Made by a program: the position numbers and the translations under genes. The notes under the pieces are model-generated. The model saw only the letters and a list, made by a program, of their open reading frames with translations, made no database searches and was not told the DNA's origin. Shown here in pieces: positions 34,959-43,983 of a DNA stretch of 64,000 nucleotides. Source of the DNA: Sabulicella glaciei (GTDB lineage: Bacteria > Pseudomonadota > Alphaproteobacteria > Acetobacterales > Acetobacteraceae); assembly GCF_026183895.1 (NCBI RefSeq), contig NZ_JAPFQI010000019.1, positions 20,119 to 84,118 of the forward strand, written 5' to 3'. The first letter of the stretch is position 1, and every line of letters starts with the position of its first letter.

Positions 34959-35159
34959 CCCGAACATGGTCTCCCACTGGATTGCGAATTCCGCCTGCTC
35001 CTCATACCGCTCAATGTGCTCCGCGCGCTTAGCATCCTCGCTCAGCACCTAGGCGAATGCAGAATATCTTGAGAGAGGCGCTTGCAAGCGTTGTGACAGT
35101 CAAAACTGCGGCCAGCGCCTCGCTCCGGGCCTATTTCCAACATTAGGCCAAGGGCCTCG

Positions 35160-35312
35160 GCGCCTCGCTTACGTTTGAACTCAGCGGTTCGGCTGCTTCG
35201 CACCCGGACACCGTGCTCGACCATCAGTTTGGTTAAGCGTTTCCCGTTGTTCAGAACCACGCGCTGCGGGATCCTCGATGCGAAGTCGGCGGCCTGAGCC
35301 GAAGAGGCTGGC
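35160..35312 (-). pseudogene. C-terminal remnant of an Mrr-type restriction endonuclease
   Basis: One minus-strand frame reads SSAQAADFASRIPQRVVL followed by NNGKRLTKLMVEHGVRVRS. This fits the very end of Mrr proteins, where a ribbon 'rI.LIDG.rLa.LM.....GV' closes the nuclease domain. The catalytic domain upstream is lost and no start is visible. It lies just downstream of the end of the DISARM-like operon. Confidence 0.6.
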
Positions 35313-35373
35313 TTTAGATGCCTGGGTCTCCGGCCGCCCGACGGTGCTGCCAGGCGCGCGCCGCTTGGGTCTC

Positions 35374-37596
35374 CTACACCACCAGTCGGGACGCAACCGT
35401 GGCTCCGGGCGGGGCATCCAAGGTGGCAGCGTCAATCAGGTTCGTTGCAGTTCCCGACCAAGAAACGCGAAGCGCCTGCTTCGCACGGGTTGCTGCGACA
35501 TGGAGGAGAGACCGGTACTGCATAACGATGTCCTCCCAGTCCGCTGGATCGACCGCCGCCCGAAGCACGCCCGGTGGCGGGAATGCGGTGTTGGAGAGGA
35601 ACGGGATAGCCACCGCAAAGAATTCGAGGCCCTTCGCCCGGTGCATGGTCGTGATCCGGACTCCAGGAATAGCCCGATCGTCCGCGCCGGACTGAAGGAG
35701 CACCGTCTCAATCCCAGCGGCGCATAGCGCTCCGTGGACCCTCTCCACGTCCGCCTTGCGCGCGCAAAGCACGCCTATGTCGGAGAGTCGAATTCGATCT
35801 GCCGGGAGCCTGCGGAGCCAAGCTACCAGCCCCTCCAGTTCCTCGGCCTCAGATTTGCACCCGACTAGCAACGGGGCAGCCCCCTGCATGAGGCTGACGT
35901 AGCCGCGCAGTGTCTCCGTCCCCTCGTCAAGGTCATCCACACTCACGCCCTCAAGGACGGAGACGGCCCAAGCGCGGATCTCTTGCGTGGTCCGGTAGTT
36001 GAGCCGGAGCTGCTTCGATCGGCCCCGGACGTTGATCCCGCAGGCGGACATACTGGCTCGCCGTCCATATATCCGCTGATGCGCGTCCCCCACAATGAAG
36101 ACAGTATTCCGGTCCCCGGACGGGGTCTCCGGAACGATCGCGCGGATCAGCCGGAATGCTTGCTCCCCCATGTCCTGCGCCTCGTCTACGATCACAGCGG
36201 CGTAAGGGAGGTTCGGTGCCTCCGAGGTCAGGATTTCGGTCGCTTCTCGGTACGCGTCATCCGGCTCAGCAAGCCCCTCGCTGATCAGCCGCGCCCGGTA
36301 ATCGGCGAAGATATCCCAAAGGACAGCCCGCTTCTTGCGGTCAAGCGGTGTGCCGCGCCCAGCCCGGGACGCCTTCAGGTAGCCCCTCTGGTCGGCCACC
36401 GCCTTGGCCTGCACGATCTGCGCCCATTCCGCGCGGACGAAGGGCTCGGACAGCCCCTCGGGTAGCTCGTGATCGTCGAATACCGACCGCCAGACCTGAT
36501 CGAGGCGGTCGCGTGCCTCGCCGAAGAAGGCGACCTCGCGCGTGAAGCTCTTCCGCTTGAGGAATCGGGAAACCCACCGGTCTAGGTTGGCCACTTCGAT
36601 CCTTGGCGGGCGCGCGTCCAGATGCGCCGGGCAGAGGGTCCGCAGGTTGGCCTCGATGTCATGGGCGAGGCTGGTCGTGAAGGTCGTTAGAAGCACCCGC
36701 CGGCCCTCCAGGGTCGGATCCTTCTCGATCTGGTCCGCCAGATGCTTTGCCCGGTGCATCGCAACGACCGTCTTGCCGGTCCCAGCGCCGCCCCGGACCA
36801 GGACCGCCCCGTTATAGTCCCGGTAGGCGATCTTGCGCTGTTCGGGGTGCAGGAAAACGCGCCACCCCTCGAGCCCCTCCTCAAAGACGCGACGCAGCTC
36901 CGCCTCGCTGTCCGGAATGAAGATTGTCTGGCGGCTCTGCTCCGTCTCGATCAACTGCCCGAAGGTCAGATCCGCTACGGGTGTCTGCGGCTCCGCGTCC
37001 GGCTCCCCGCCGACCCCGGTCAGCGACTTGATCTCTTCGTCCTCATAGCCGGCCGCGATCGCGTAGAGAATCTGATAGGTGAGTGGGTCGAACCGGTCCT
37101 CCGCGCCCTCCATCGTCTCGATCGTGGGGATGTTGCGGACCGCCGGCAACTCCTCCTCTGGCACGCCAAGAGCACGCAGCCGCGCGTCAGGGACGTTTTC
37201 GAAAAGACGCGGGGCAACGCGGGCCAGGATCGCTACAGGCTCGGTCACCGCGTCGACCTCCTCGATGACCCGGATCCGGTTCGTCTCTGGGTCGAGCTTG
37301 ACCCGGCGCCCGGCCGCCCAGCGGTAGGCCTTGTCGTGCTCGTTCACGTGCACGAACATGATGTCCCGGCCAATCTCGAAGGCGATCGCCCTGTACCCCT
37401 GATCGACCCGCAGAGACTTGATCGAACTGTCCTTGGATCCCTCCACGGTCTCGAGATTCAGCCCGTTCGCGGACGGGTCGGACATGTAACGGGTCATCAT
37501 GTCCATAAACTTGAGCGCCACCCGGTCGGGCAACTTCCGCAGGCTCTTCATGCAGCCGATGTCGTAGGAGACCCGCTTGGCCATCGTGCCCGTCAT
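35374..37596 (-). CDS. UvrD-like helicase with N-terminal RelE-like domain
   Basis: A 740-residue protein. Residues 5-115 resemble a RelE/HigB toxin fold (KSLRKLPDRVALKF, IKSLRVDQGYRAIAFE, VNEHDKAYRWAAGRR). The rest is an SF1A helicase: GGAGTGKTVVAMHRAK near residue 272, VIVDEAQDMGEQAFRL near 468, TMHRAKGLEFFAVAI and VAATRAKQALRVS near 705. No nuclease domain is visible. The ATG has AGGAGG seven bases upstream and overlaps the stop of the giant helicase gene by four bases, so it belongs to the same operon. RelE-UvrD fusions are a known architecture, but their presence in a DISARM-like cassette is unusual. Confidence 0.85.
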   Translation of the reverse strand: MTGTMAKRVSYDIGCMKSLRKLPDRVALKFMDMMTRYMSDPSANGLNLETVEGSKDSSIKSLRVDQGYRAIAFEIGRDIMFVHVNEHDKAYRWAAGRRVKLDPETNRIRVIEEVDAVTEPVAILARVAPRLFENVPDARLRALGVPEEELPAVRNIPTIETMEGAEDRFDPLTYQILYAIAAGYEDEEIKSLTGVGGEPDAEPQTPVADLTFGQLIETEQSRQTIFIPDSEAELRRVFEEGLEGWRVFLHPEQRKIAYRDYNGAVLVRGGAGTGKTVVAMHRAKHLADQIEKDPTLEGRRVLLTTFTTSLAHDIEANLRTLCPAHLDARPPRIEVANLDRWVSRFLKRKSFTREVAFFGEARDRLDQVWRSVFDDHELPEGLSEPFVRAEWAQIVQAKAVADQRGYLKASRAGRGTPLDRKKRAVLWDIFADYRARLISEGLAEPDDAYREATEILTSEAPNLPYAAVIVDEAQDMGEQAFRLIRAIVPETPSGDRNTVFIVGDAHQRIYGRRASMSACGINVRGRSKQLRLNYRTTQEIRAWAVSVLEGVSVDDLDEGTETLRGYVSLMQGAAPLLVGCKSEAEELEGLVAWLRRLPADRIRLSDIGVLCARKADVERVHGALCAAGIETVLLQSGADDRAIPGVRITTMHRAKGLEFFAVAIPFLSNTAFPPPGVLRAAVDPADWEDIVMQYRSLLHVAATRAKQALRVSWSGTATNLIDAATLDAPPGATVASRLVV

Positions 37597-40500
37597 GTCC
37601 GTGCCTCCTGAAGGGCCTTGATAATTCTCGAGACTGTCTCCCCGACCTGGTCGGCCTGCGGATCGAACCGGATCAGGGCCCAGTCAACCACTTCGTGGGC
37701 CTTCTCAGCGACGGCGACGCGCGCCTCCACCCATCCGAACTCCATCATGCCGATCACGCGGCTACCCACGAGCAGGTCGTCCCCGATCCGGTCCGGCCCT
37801 GGGGTTTCCGCCGCGATCAGCGCGTCGATCAGTGGGTGGAACGCCTCGTCGCAGAGGGCGCGCGCCTCCTCCCAAACCGCCGTGCGCTGCAGCACTTCTG
37901 GCTCATCGACCGGCTCCGACATGTCCGGCGGCGCTAGCGTTTCGAGCCCATCGACTTCGACATGGAGTCCACGCACCCCTTGGAACAGGTTCACGATCCG
38001 CCAGAGCCCGCGCCACGCTTCCGTGTAAAGGACCTTCGCGCCTGGGTCCGGCAGGACCGCACGCAGAAGGAGCCGGACGTCGCGGTCGGACTGCGCCCAC
38101 TCCGTCGGCGTGATCTTCTGGCAGGCCATATAGAGGTCGAGCGCCCCGAGCCCGACATGTTCCGCGAGCCCCGGTGAGAGCAGGAACAGCCACCCTGCCT
38201 CGGAGAGGGCCGCCTGTCGAGGGAGCTGATCGAGCGGCCGCCCCGCCTTCACAAGCCCCCGGACCAGGATGGAGCGGATCGTCGCATCGCGGTCGGTGTC
38301 CCCATCGAGGAAGCCCCTGAGCGCCTCCACCGTGCTGACCGTCTGAAGCGCACGGACCGCCTCCGCATGCGGGGCGAGGAGCGGGCTTGCCAGCGCCTTT
38401 CCGAGGGGGCCGGTCATCTGCGTGCCGAGGGCGGTCTCGGAGAGCGGGTTCAGGTAGGCGCTATCCGCCGGGTCTAGGTCTCGCCAGGACAGGGTCCAGA
38501 CCCGCACCTGCCCGGACCGGATCATCAGCATCCGGTCCAGCAGGTCCTGCGCCACCGTGTCCGCGTGATATTCGATCCCGTCCATCTCGATTACGACCGG
38601 TAGTCCCACGCCGCGGCCGACGGGCGTGACCAGGAAATCGACCCTCTTGCGAGGGAGGCCCCGAAACCGAGCGTCGATCTGCACCTGCGGCTCGATCGTC
38701 CAGAGGCGCGGCGCGTCCGACCGGCCCGCGCGCAGCACAAAGCCGCGACGTCCACCCGGGAGGACCTGCGGGGTCAGCGCCCCGTCTCCGTAATGGTCGG
38801 AAAGGGCCCGTAGGAGCCGCTTCTCGAGCACACTCTCGACCAGTGCCCCCCGGATCGACTCGTCGATCCCGGTCTCGGCCCGAGTCAGGCTGTCCCATTT
38901 TTGGAGAATCGTCTCCATCATCTGCCGTGCCCGATCCCGGTCCGGCTCTCCTGGTCCGAACTGGGACCGGTACGGCTTCACGCAACGGAAGCACCCGTTC
39001 CGGTCCAGCTCCTGGTTGCAGGGGCAGTCTCGGAGCGCCTCCGCCGCGCGGCTGATCACCGCGCGCATCGTGTCCGGATGCTCAGCGATCTGGCGCAGGT
39101 AGCCTGAACCGCCTGGGACGGAGTCGTAGAGGTAAAGACTGCGGACCGTGGTCATCCCGTTAAGCTGCGCCTGGAAGATAGTGGACCGGATGTGGTCCAC
39201 TTTCCCCGCGAAATGACGCCGCATCCCGAGGTTGATCGCCGCAACGAAGCTCTTAAGGTCATCGTCATCCGCGTCGCCGACCACCGGGATCACGATTCGG
39301 ATCGCCTCTGTGTCGAACCTCCGCATCAGAAAAACGCCGGTCTCCCAGCGGTCCCGGTGCAAGTCCTGATCCCGCATCACCAGGCAATTCGGCGGGTGCG
39401 TCCCGCGATCGTCCGCGCCACGTGGCGGGCCCTGGAGTGACCCGCAGTGCCGACAGATCCGGAACGGCTGCGCAGGCCGGCGCTCTCCCGCGATCTTCGG
39501 GCCTGGAAGGCTGGTTTTCTGGCCGAAGTTGAAGTCCCTGAAGGTGCAGTGAGGGAGGAACTCAAACCCAAACGGGGCGCCGTTGTCTCGGCTCGTGAAC
39601 CAAGAGGTGGCGATATCCTCCGGCCCGTGGAATGGCATCAGGGCCCGGTCGAACTGGCGCTGGTCCCGCTGATCTCCGTCGCGGATCGCCGCCTTTTCCT
39701 CACTGTCCACCGCGATGACGGACTTCAGCTGGACCACGTTGTGTTCGGAGCCGCTGTCCGACCACATCTCGTCGCCGCATTTCGGGCAGGTGCGGGCTTC
39801 CGTCCCCTCGATGCGGTGCGCAACATGGGAGCAGCCAGGGCAGAAGGTCCAAGCGGTCAGGTCCTCCTTACCCATCTCGATCCGGTCGATCTGGACCTGG
39901 CGACCGTTGGCGTAGAAGAACTGGCCCGGTGCAAACTCCGACAAAGCGGAGCTAGCCGGGCGGGAGTATTCCTTGTGCAGGAGGCCATCCTCGTCGCGCG
40001 CGACCGCACCGTCGTTGCGCCGCGACAAGATCGAGGTCAGCTTCACCCCCTCTTCTGGGAAGGCGTAATTCGGCAAGATCCCCTTGTCGGTCAGAAATTT
40101 GATCACCGGCACGTCGTCGATCCCGCTGCGGATCAGCCGGTTGATCTCGGTCCGGTCCCGGTTGAGGTCCTGCTCGCGACGCTGATACTCCTCATCTGTC
40201 AGCTCCGCGCGGCGCTTCTGGAGCCGCTTGAGCTCCTTCGTCGCCTCCTCCCGCTTTTCCACGAGCCGGGCCCGCTCTGTCGCTGCCGCGTCGAACGCCT
40301 CCCCGACGCGCCACCCGATCGATTTCGGATCCGTCCCGGTTAGGTAGGACCGGATCCGATCTGCCAGATCCGTCCGGTCCCGGACCTCCTGCGGCAGGCC
40401 GGAAAGGAACCGGTTCGCCAGCTCCGGCCCGGTCTCGCGCACCAGCTCAAGCCATTCGACCGGGAACCCTTGGGTCACGCCCGAAGTCCGGCGCTTGAGC

Positions 40501-43500
40501 ACGTCACGGACCTTCCCGTAATCCCCGCTCACGGTCGAGCCTAACACGTAGACGTCGAGGGTGAACGCGGTCACTTGACGAAGGAGTACCTCCTCCGCTG
40601 CCAGGAACACGCCCGGCGGGCGGACTTGGCCCGCCAGCATCGGGGTCGGGTTCTCCCAGAACTGCAGGTCATGCGCGCGCGCGTTCGCGAGGACCATGTT
40701 TAGGGCATTCCCGTCACGCCGCCCGCTCCGCCCCATCCGCTGGACGTAGTTCGCCTCCTCTGGAGGAACGGAACTCAAGAGCAGGGTGGACAGGTCCCCG
40801 ATGTCGATCCCCATCTCAAGGGTCGGGGTGGCCGAGATCAGGTTCGGGGCCCAGCAGGTCTCCCCCTTGATGAATCCGGTCTCGACCCGTAGCCGCTCAT
40901 CCGTCTCGAGGATCCCGGTATGCTCTCGGGCGACCACCCTGTGATTGCGGTCCGAGCGCAGGGATCGGCGCAGGGCGGGCCGGTCAGGTTGCTTCGTGGC
41001 AGCGAAGTGCCCGTCGCAGCCTATTCGCGTACAGGGGGATCCGACGAGGACCTCCGCGTTTTCTGCGAGCCCGGTTTCGCGCCGGCCGCACCGGTCGCAG
41101 GTGAGCCCGATCGTGGCGGTTGAAACTGTGACCCGCTCTGGCACCAGAAGCCAGGCGTGGCGGTTCGTTCCCTCCGGCCCATTCACGCGCCGAACGATCT
41201 CGTCAGCCTCAAGGCGTCGTAGCAAAATCGGATAGATCGTTTCTGGGTCCGACGCGTAGCGTAAATCGGAAGGGCCGATCGTCCGGAAAAGCCAGTCCTG
41301 GTACCAACTGGCGGTTCCGGTCCGGGTGATCCGTTCGGACCCGATCGGTGGGTGGCCGAGGGTCACCGGGATTGGGGCGAGGCCCCGGCGACCGTCTGGG
41401 CTCGGCAGGGAGCCAGTCTTGCCGGCCCCCACCTGGATGGCGGCCGCGAACCAGTTAAGCCCATAGCGCCCTTTGCCGGTCGCGATCGCGCTTTCGAGAT
41501 AAGGATGCGCCACGGACCCCTGTCGGCGCATCCGCTGAGTCACCCCGGCGAGTAGCCGGGTCAGCAGCACCGGGTCGAACTCGGGTGCGCCCGGCAGCTC
41601 GTTACGCAGTTCACGCGACAGCCGGTCAGCCGAGAAAGCGAGGAGGTCCGTCGGGACGTCCGCTGCCGCTATCCCGTTCAGTTCGAGTGTGTGGTTGAAA
41701 TGTGCCCGGTAGCTCAGATCGACGAAATACTCCCAGCCAAGCCGGATCCGAATATGGTCGAGGAAGACCGGATCCGTGATCGACGTCCCGCTCCCGATCA
41801 GATCTTGGTAGCGGCGCCGCCATGTCAGCTCCTTCGGGATGAAGAGGGCTGTGAACCCGTTCGGGCCGAGATCGGCCAGCTGCGCGCGAGGGACCTTCTC
41901 GATCACCTCGTGAAGGCTCATCGCGCCGCTCTCTGTGCCGCGAAGAGCCCCGTAGAGAGCCTTCTGGTAGACGGACAGGGCGTTCCGAGTCTCGGCGACC
42001 GCCGCGCGATGTGCAGCGTCCTGAACCGAGTCCGAGAACATCAGGAAGCGCGGCTTCGCCTCCGGCCGCTCCTCGTTATGCTCCGAGGTGTAGAGCGTCC
42101 CGGTAATACCGCTCGTCAAACGCGCCGCGCGCATCCCGAACAGGAGCAGCCCTCGCGCCTGCCCGCATGCGGGGCAGGTCCGATCGATCCGGCCGTTTGA
42201 GTCAGTCGGGTTGTACATCCAGACCGGCGAAGCTGGTCCTGGCTCGAGATGGTCGTGATCTGCCGGCGTGAACTCGACCGTCTCCGCGTGGAGCACCCCC
42301 TTCACGATCTGGCCCCCGGCGCCGCTCGCCTGGACCATGCGGTCGATCGACTCGTGATAGATCAGTCGGATCCGATTCGCCCCGTTCTCGTCAAAGAACT
42401 CCTCATAGAGCTGCTCGAGGTCCGCATGGAGCGACTTTGACCTTGCGTCCTGCCGCCCGACATGCGCCGTCGCTCCGCACCTGTTGCAGTTCACGACGGG
42501 AAGGGCCCGGCGGAGAATGTGCCGATCCAGGTCCAGCGCATGGGACAGGTCCATCTGCGAGCGGACCCCGCCCGCCTCGAGCCGCGGCAGGGTCGTCACC
42601 ATCCGGGACATCTCCCGGATCCAAAGCTGAAGCCGAACGCTGAAAAGGGGCCTCGGGCTCTCGATCGCTCCGGATCTGGCCCAAGCGACCAAGGCCACGA
42701 CCAGTTCGGCCAGCGCGCTTTTGTCCGCCTCCGACCAGTCCCGAAGGGCGCGGACCTGTCCGAGCCCAGCCGCGACCACCTCCAACGAGGCAGGCCCCTT
42801 GTGCTCGGCGATGATCTTCAGGGTCCGCTGGCACAGTTGGTGCTGGACAAGCCGGTCGCCGAGCGCGATCCGCCAGGCTGGGTCCGTCGGGTCGCCCCCG
42901 TCGAGGAAGGCGAGGTCCGGAGCGGTCCGGTCCGGAAAAAGGCAAGCGGCTAGCCGGCGCGCTGCCCCCGGCTGGTCTATCTCCGCCGCCTCACACAAGG
43001 TCGCGTGGATCTCGGCAGGGTCCGGGCGGTCCAGATATTCCGGGTCCTTGAACACCTCGTTCGGGGTCTTGCGGGTCTCCCGGACCACCGCGCCCGCGTC
43101 GAACGGCTCACCGAAAATCGTCTCTGCGTAGCGCTTCAGGTCTGTCGCCGCCTCCTCGCCGGAGCCGAGCGTGGCCGAGGAGCCGACGCAGATCAGGTGA
43201 CCATCCGGGGTGTTCAGACGGTATTTCAAGCGGCGCAGCAGAAGAGCAAGGTCCGCTCCCTGCGCCCCGTCGAACGTGTGCATCTCGTCGACCACCAGGA
43301 ACCGGAGCGTATCCGGGTCGTTCTGCCCCCAGAGCGGCTTGTCGCGCCCGCGCAGTAGCAGGTAGTCAAGCATCTTGTAGTTGGTCAGCAGGATGTCGGG
43401 GGGGGCTCTTCGCATCGTCTCGCGATGGGTGATCACGCTCTCCGAGGTCACCTCATGCGCCGGGTTTTGCGGCTCCGCGTCCGCATAGATCCCCGCCCGC

Positions 43501-43982
43501 ACCCCTTGAAGCGACGGGATCCGGCTCAAGGCGTCCGCGATCCGGCGTGCCTGGTCGGTCGCCAACGCATTCATCGGGTAGATCAGGATCGCCTTGATCC
43601 CGGGCTTCCCCTTGTGCCGTCGGCAGTGATCGAGGATCGGCCAAAGGTAGGATTCCGTCTTCCCCGATCCGGTCCCGGTCGCCACCAGTGTCGAACGCAT
43701 TGCCTCCCCGCTCAGCCGGGCGAAGGCATCCGTCTGGTGCTGGTAGGGCGCGAAGAGCAGCGGCACCTCCGGGAAGGGCTGCTTCCAGGTCCCGTCAGCC
43801 GCCCCGTCGATCTGCCGGAATGGCATGTCCACCGAGACCCACGGACCCTTCAGGAAACTCCCCGGCTCCGACATGAACCGATCAACCATCCCTTGGAAGG
43901 CGGGGCTGGTGCTGTTCAGGGTCGTGTGGACCAGTTCGCGCAGGCTGTCCTGCACATGACGGGCGAGCAGGACCGGGTTCAT
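37593..43982 (-). CDS. Giant DEAD/DEAH helicase with DUF1998 and C-terminal nuclease-like domain (DrmA-DrmB-like fusion)
   Basis: A 2129-residue protein. The SF2 helicase has Walker A GTGSGKTESY near residue 100, DEMHTFDGAQGADL near 235 and motif VI YVQRMGRSGRRDG near 1084, with a long insert carrying CxxC zinc pairs (CNRCG, CPACG, CDRCG). The DUF1998 part ends in CPCNQELDRNGCFRC near 1651. A further domain around residue 1780 shows VDFLVTPVGRGVG and VVIEMDGIEYHADT, like DUF559/Vsr-type nucleases. In DISARM the helicase (DrmA) and DUF1998 protein (DrmB) are separate genes; DruE of Druantia is also a large DUF1998 helicase. One base separates it from the methylase stop and it overlaps the UvrD gene. 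Confidence 0.85.
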   Translation of the reverse strand: MNPVLLARHVQDSLRELVHTTLNSTSPAFQGMVDRFMSEPGSFLKGPWVSVDMPFRQIDGAADGTWKQPFPEVPLLFAPYQHQTDAFARLSGEAMRSTLVATGTGSGKTESYLWPILDHCRRHKGKPGIKAILIYPMNALATDQARRIADALSRIPSLQGVRAGIYADAEPQNPAHEVTSESVITHRETMRRAPPDILLTNYKMLDYLLLRGRDKPLWGQNDPDTLRFLVVDEMHTFDGAQGADLALLLRRLKYRLNTPDGHLICVGSSATLGSGEEAATDLKRYAETIFGEPFDAGAVVRETRKTPNEVFKDPEYLDRPDPAEIHATLCEAAEIDQPGAARRLAACLFPDRTAPDLAFLDGGDPTDPAWRIALGDRLVQHQLCQRTLKIIAEHKGPASLEVVAAGLGQVRALRDWSEADKSALAELVVALVAWARSGAIESPRPLFSVRLQLWIREMSRMVTTLPRLEAGGVRSQMDLSHALDLDRHILRRALPVVNCNRCGATAHVGRQDARSKSLHADLEQLYEEFFDENGANRIRLIYHESIDRMVQASGAGGQIVKGVLHAETVEFTPADHDHLEPGPASPVWMYNPTDSNGRIDRTCPACGQARGLLLFGMRAARLTSGITGTLYTSEHNEERPEAKPRFLMFSDSVQDAAHRAAVAETRNALSVYQKALYGALRGTESGAMSLHEVIEKVPRAQLADLGPNGFTALFIPKELTWRRRYQDLIGSGTSITDPVFLDHIRIRLGWEYFVDLSYRAHFNHTLELNGIAAADVPTDLLAFSADRLSRELRNELPGAPEFDPVLLTRLLAGVTQRMRRQGSVAHPYLESAIATGKGRYGLNWFAAAIQVGAGKTGSLPSPDGRRGLAPIPVTLGHPPIGSERITRTGTASWYQDWLFRTIGPSDLRYASDPETIYPILLRRLEADEIVRRVNGPEGTNRHAWLLVPERVTVSTATIGLTCDRCGRRETGLAENAEVLVGSPCTRIGCDGHFAATKQPDRPALRRSLRSDRNHRVVAREHTGILETDERLRVETGFIKGETCWAPNLISATPTLEMGIDIGDLSTLLLSSVPPEEANYVQRMGRSGRRDGNALNMVLANARAHDLQFWENPTPMLAGQVRPPGVFLAAEEVLLRQVTAFTLDVYVLGSTVSGDYGKVRDVLKRRTSGVTQGFPVEWLELVRETGPELANRFLSGLPQEVRDRTDLADRIRSYLTGTDPKSIGWRVGEAFDAAATERARLVEKREEATKELKRLQKRRAELTDEEYQRREQDLNRDRTEINRLIRSGIDDVPVIKFLTDKGILPNYAFPEEGVKLTSILSRRNDGAVARDEDGLLHKEYSRPASSALSEFAPGQFFYANGRQVQIDRIEMGKEDLTAWTFCPGCSHVAHRIEGTEARTCPKCGDEMWSDSGSEHNVVQLKSVIAVDSEEKAAIRDGDQRDQRQFDRALMPFHGPEDIATSWFTSRDNGAPFGFEFLPHCTFRDFNFGQKTSLPGPKIAGERRPAQPFRICRHCGSLQGPPRGADDRGTHPPNCLVMRDQDLHRDRWETGVFLMRRFDTEAIRIVIPVVGDADDDDLKSFVAAINLGMRRHFAGKVDHIRSTIFQAQLNGMTTVRSLYLYDSVPGGSGYLRQIAEHPDTMRAVISRAAEALRDCPCNQELDRNGCFRCVKPYRSQFGPGEPDRDRARQMMETILQKWDSLTRAETGIDESIRGALVESVLEKRLLRALSDHYGDGALTPQVLPGGRRGFVLRAGRSDAPRLWTIEPQVQIDARFRGLPRKRVDFLVTPVGRGVGLPVVIEMDGIEYHADTVAQDLLDRMLMIRSGQVRVWTLSWRDLDPADSAYLNPLSETALGTQMTGPLGKALASPLLAPHAEAVRALQTVSTVEALRGFLDGDTDRDATIRSILVRGLVKAGRPLDQLPRQAALSEAGWLFLLSPGLAEHVGLGALDLYMACQKITPTEWAQSDRDVRLLLRAVLPDPGAKVLYTEAWRGLWRIVNLFQGVRGLHVEVDGLETLAPPDMSEPVDEPEVLQRTAVWEEARALCDEAFHPLIDALIAAETPGPDRIGDDLLVGSRVIGMMEFGWVEARVAVAEKAHEVVDWALIRFDPQADQVGETVSRIIKALQEART

Positions 43983-43983
43983 C

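Larger units (their letters stand above)
34400..35373. other. 974-bp stretch with a repeat copy and an Mrr remnant
   Basis: No intact gene is supported. It contains copy 2 of the 48-bp repeat and the C-terminal relict of an Mrr-type endonuclease. Other open frames have unnatural composition for proteins. Confidence 0.45.

Noticed and set aside
34545..35048. 167-codon minus frame starting with EDAKRAEHIERYEEQAE
   Set aside because: The first 50 residues look protein-like, but after RRLRV the sequence becomes compositionally odd and unlike any protein. I kept only the repeat and coding-remnant note.
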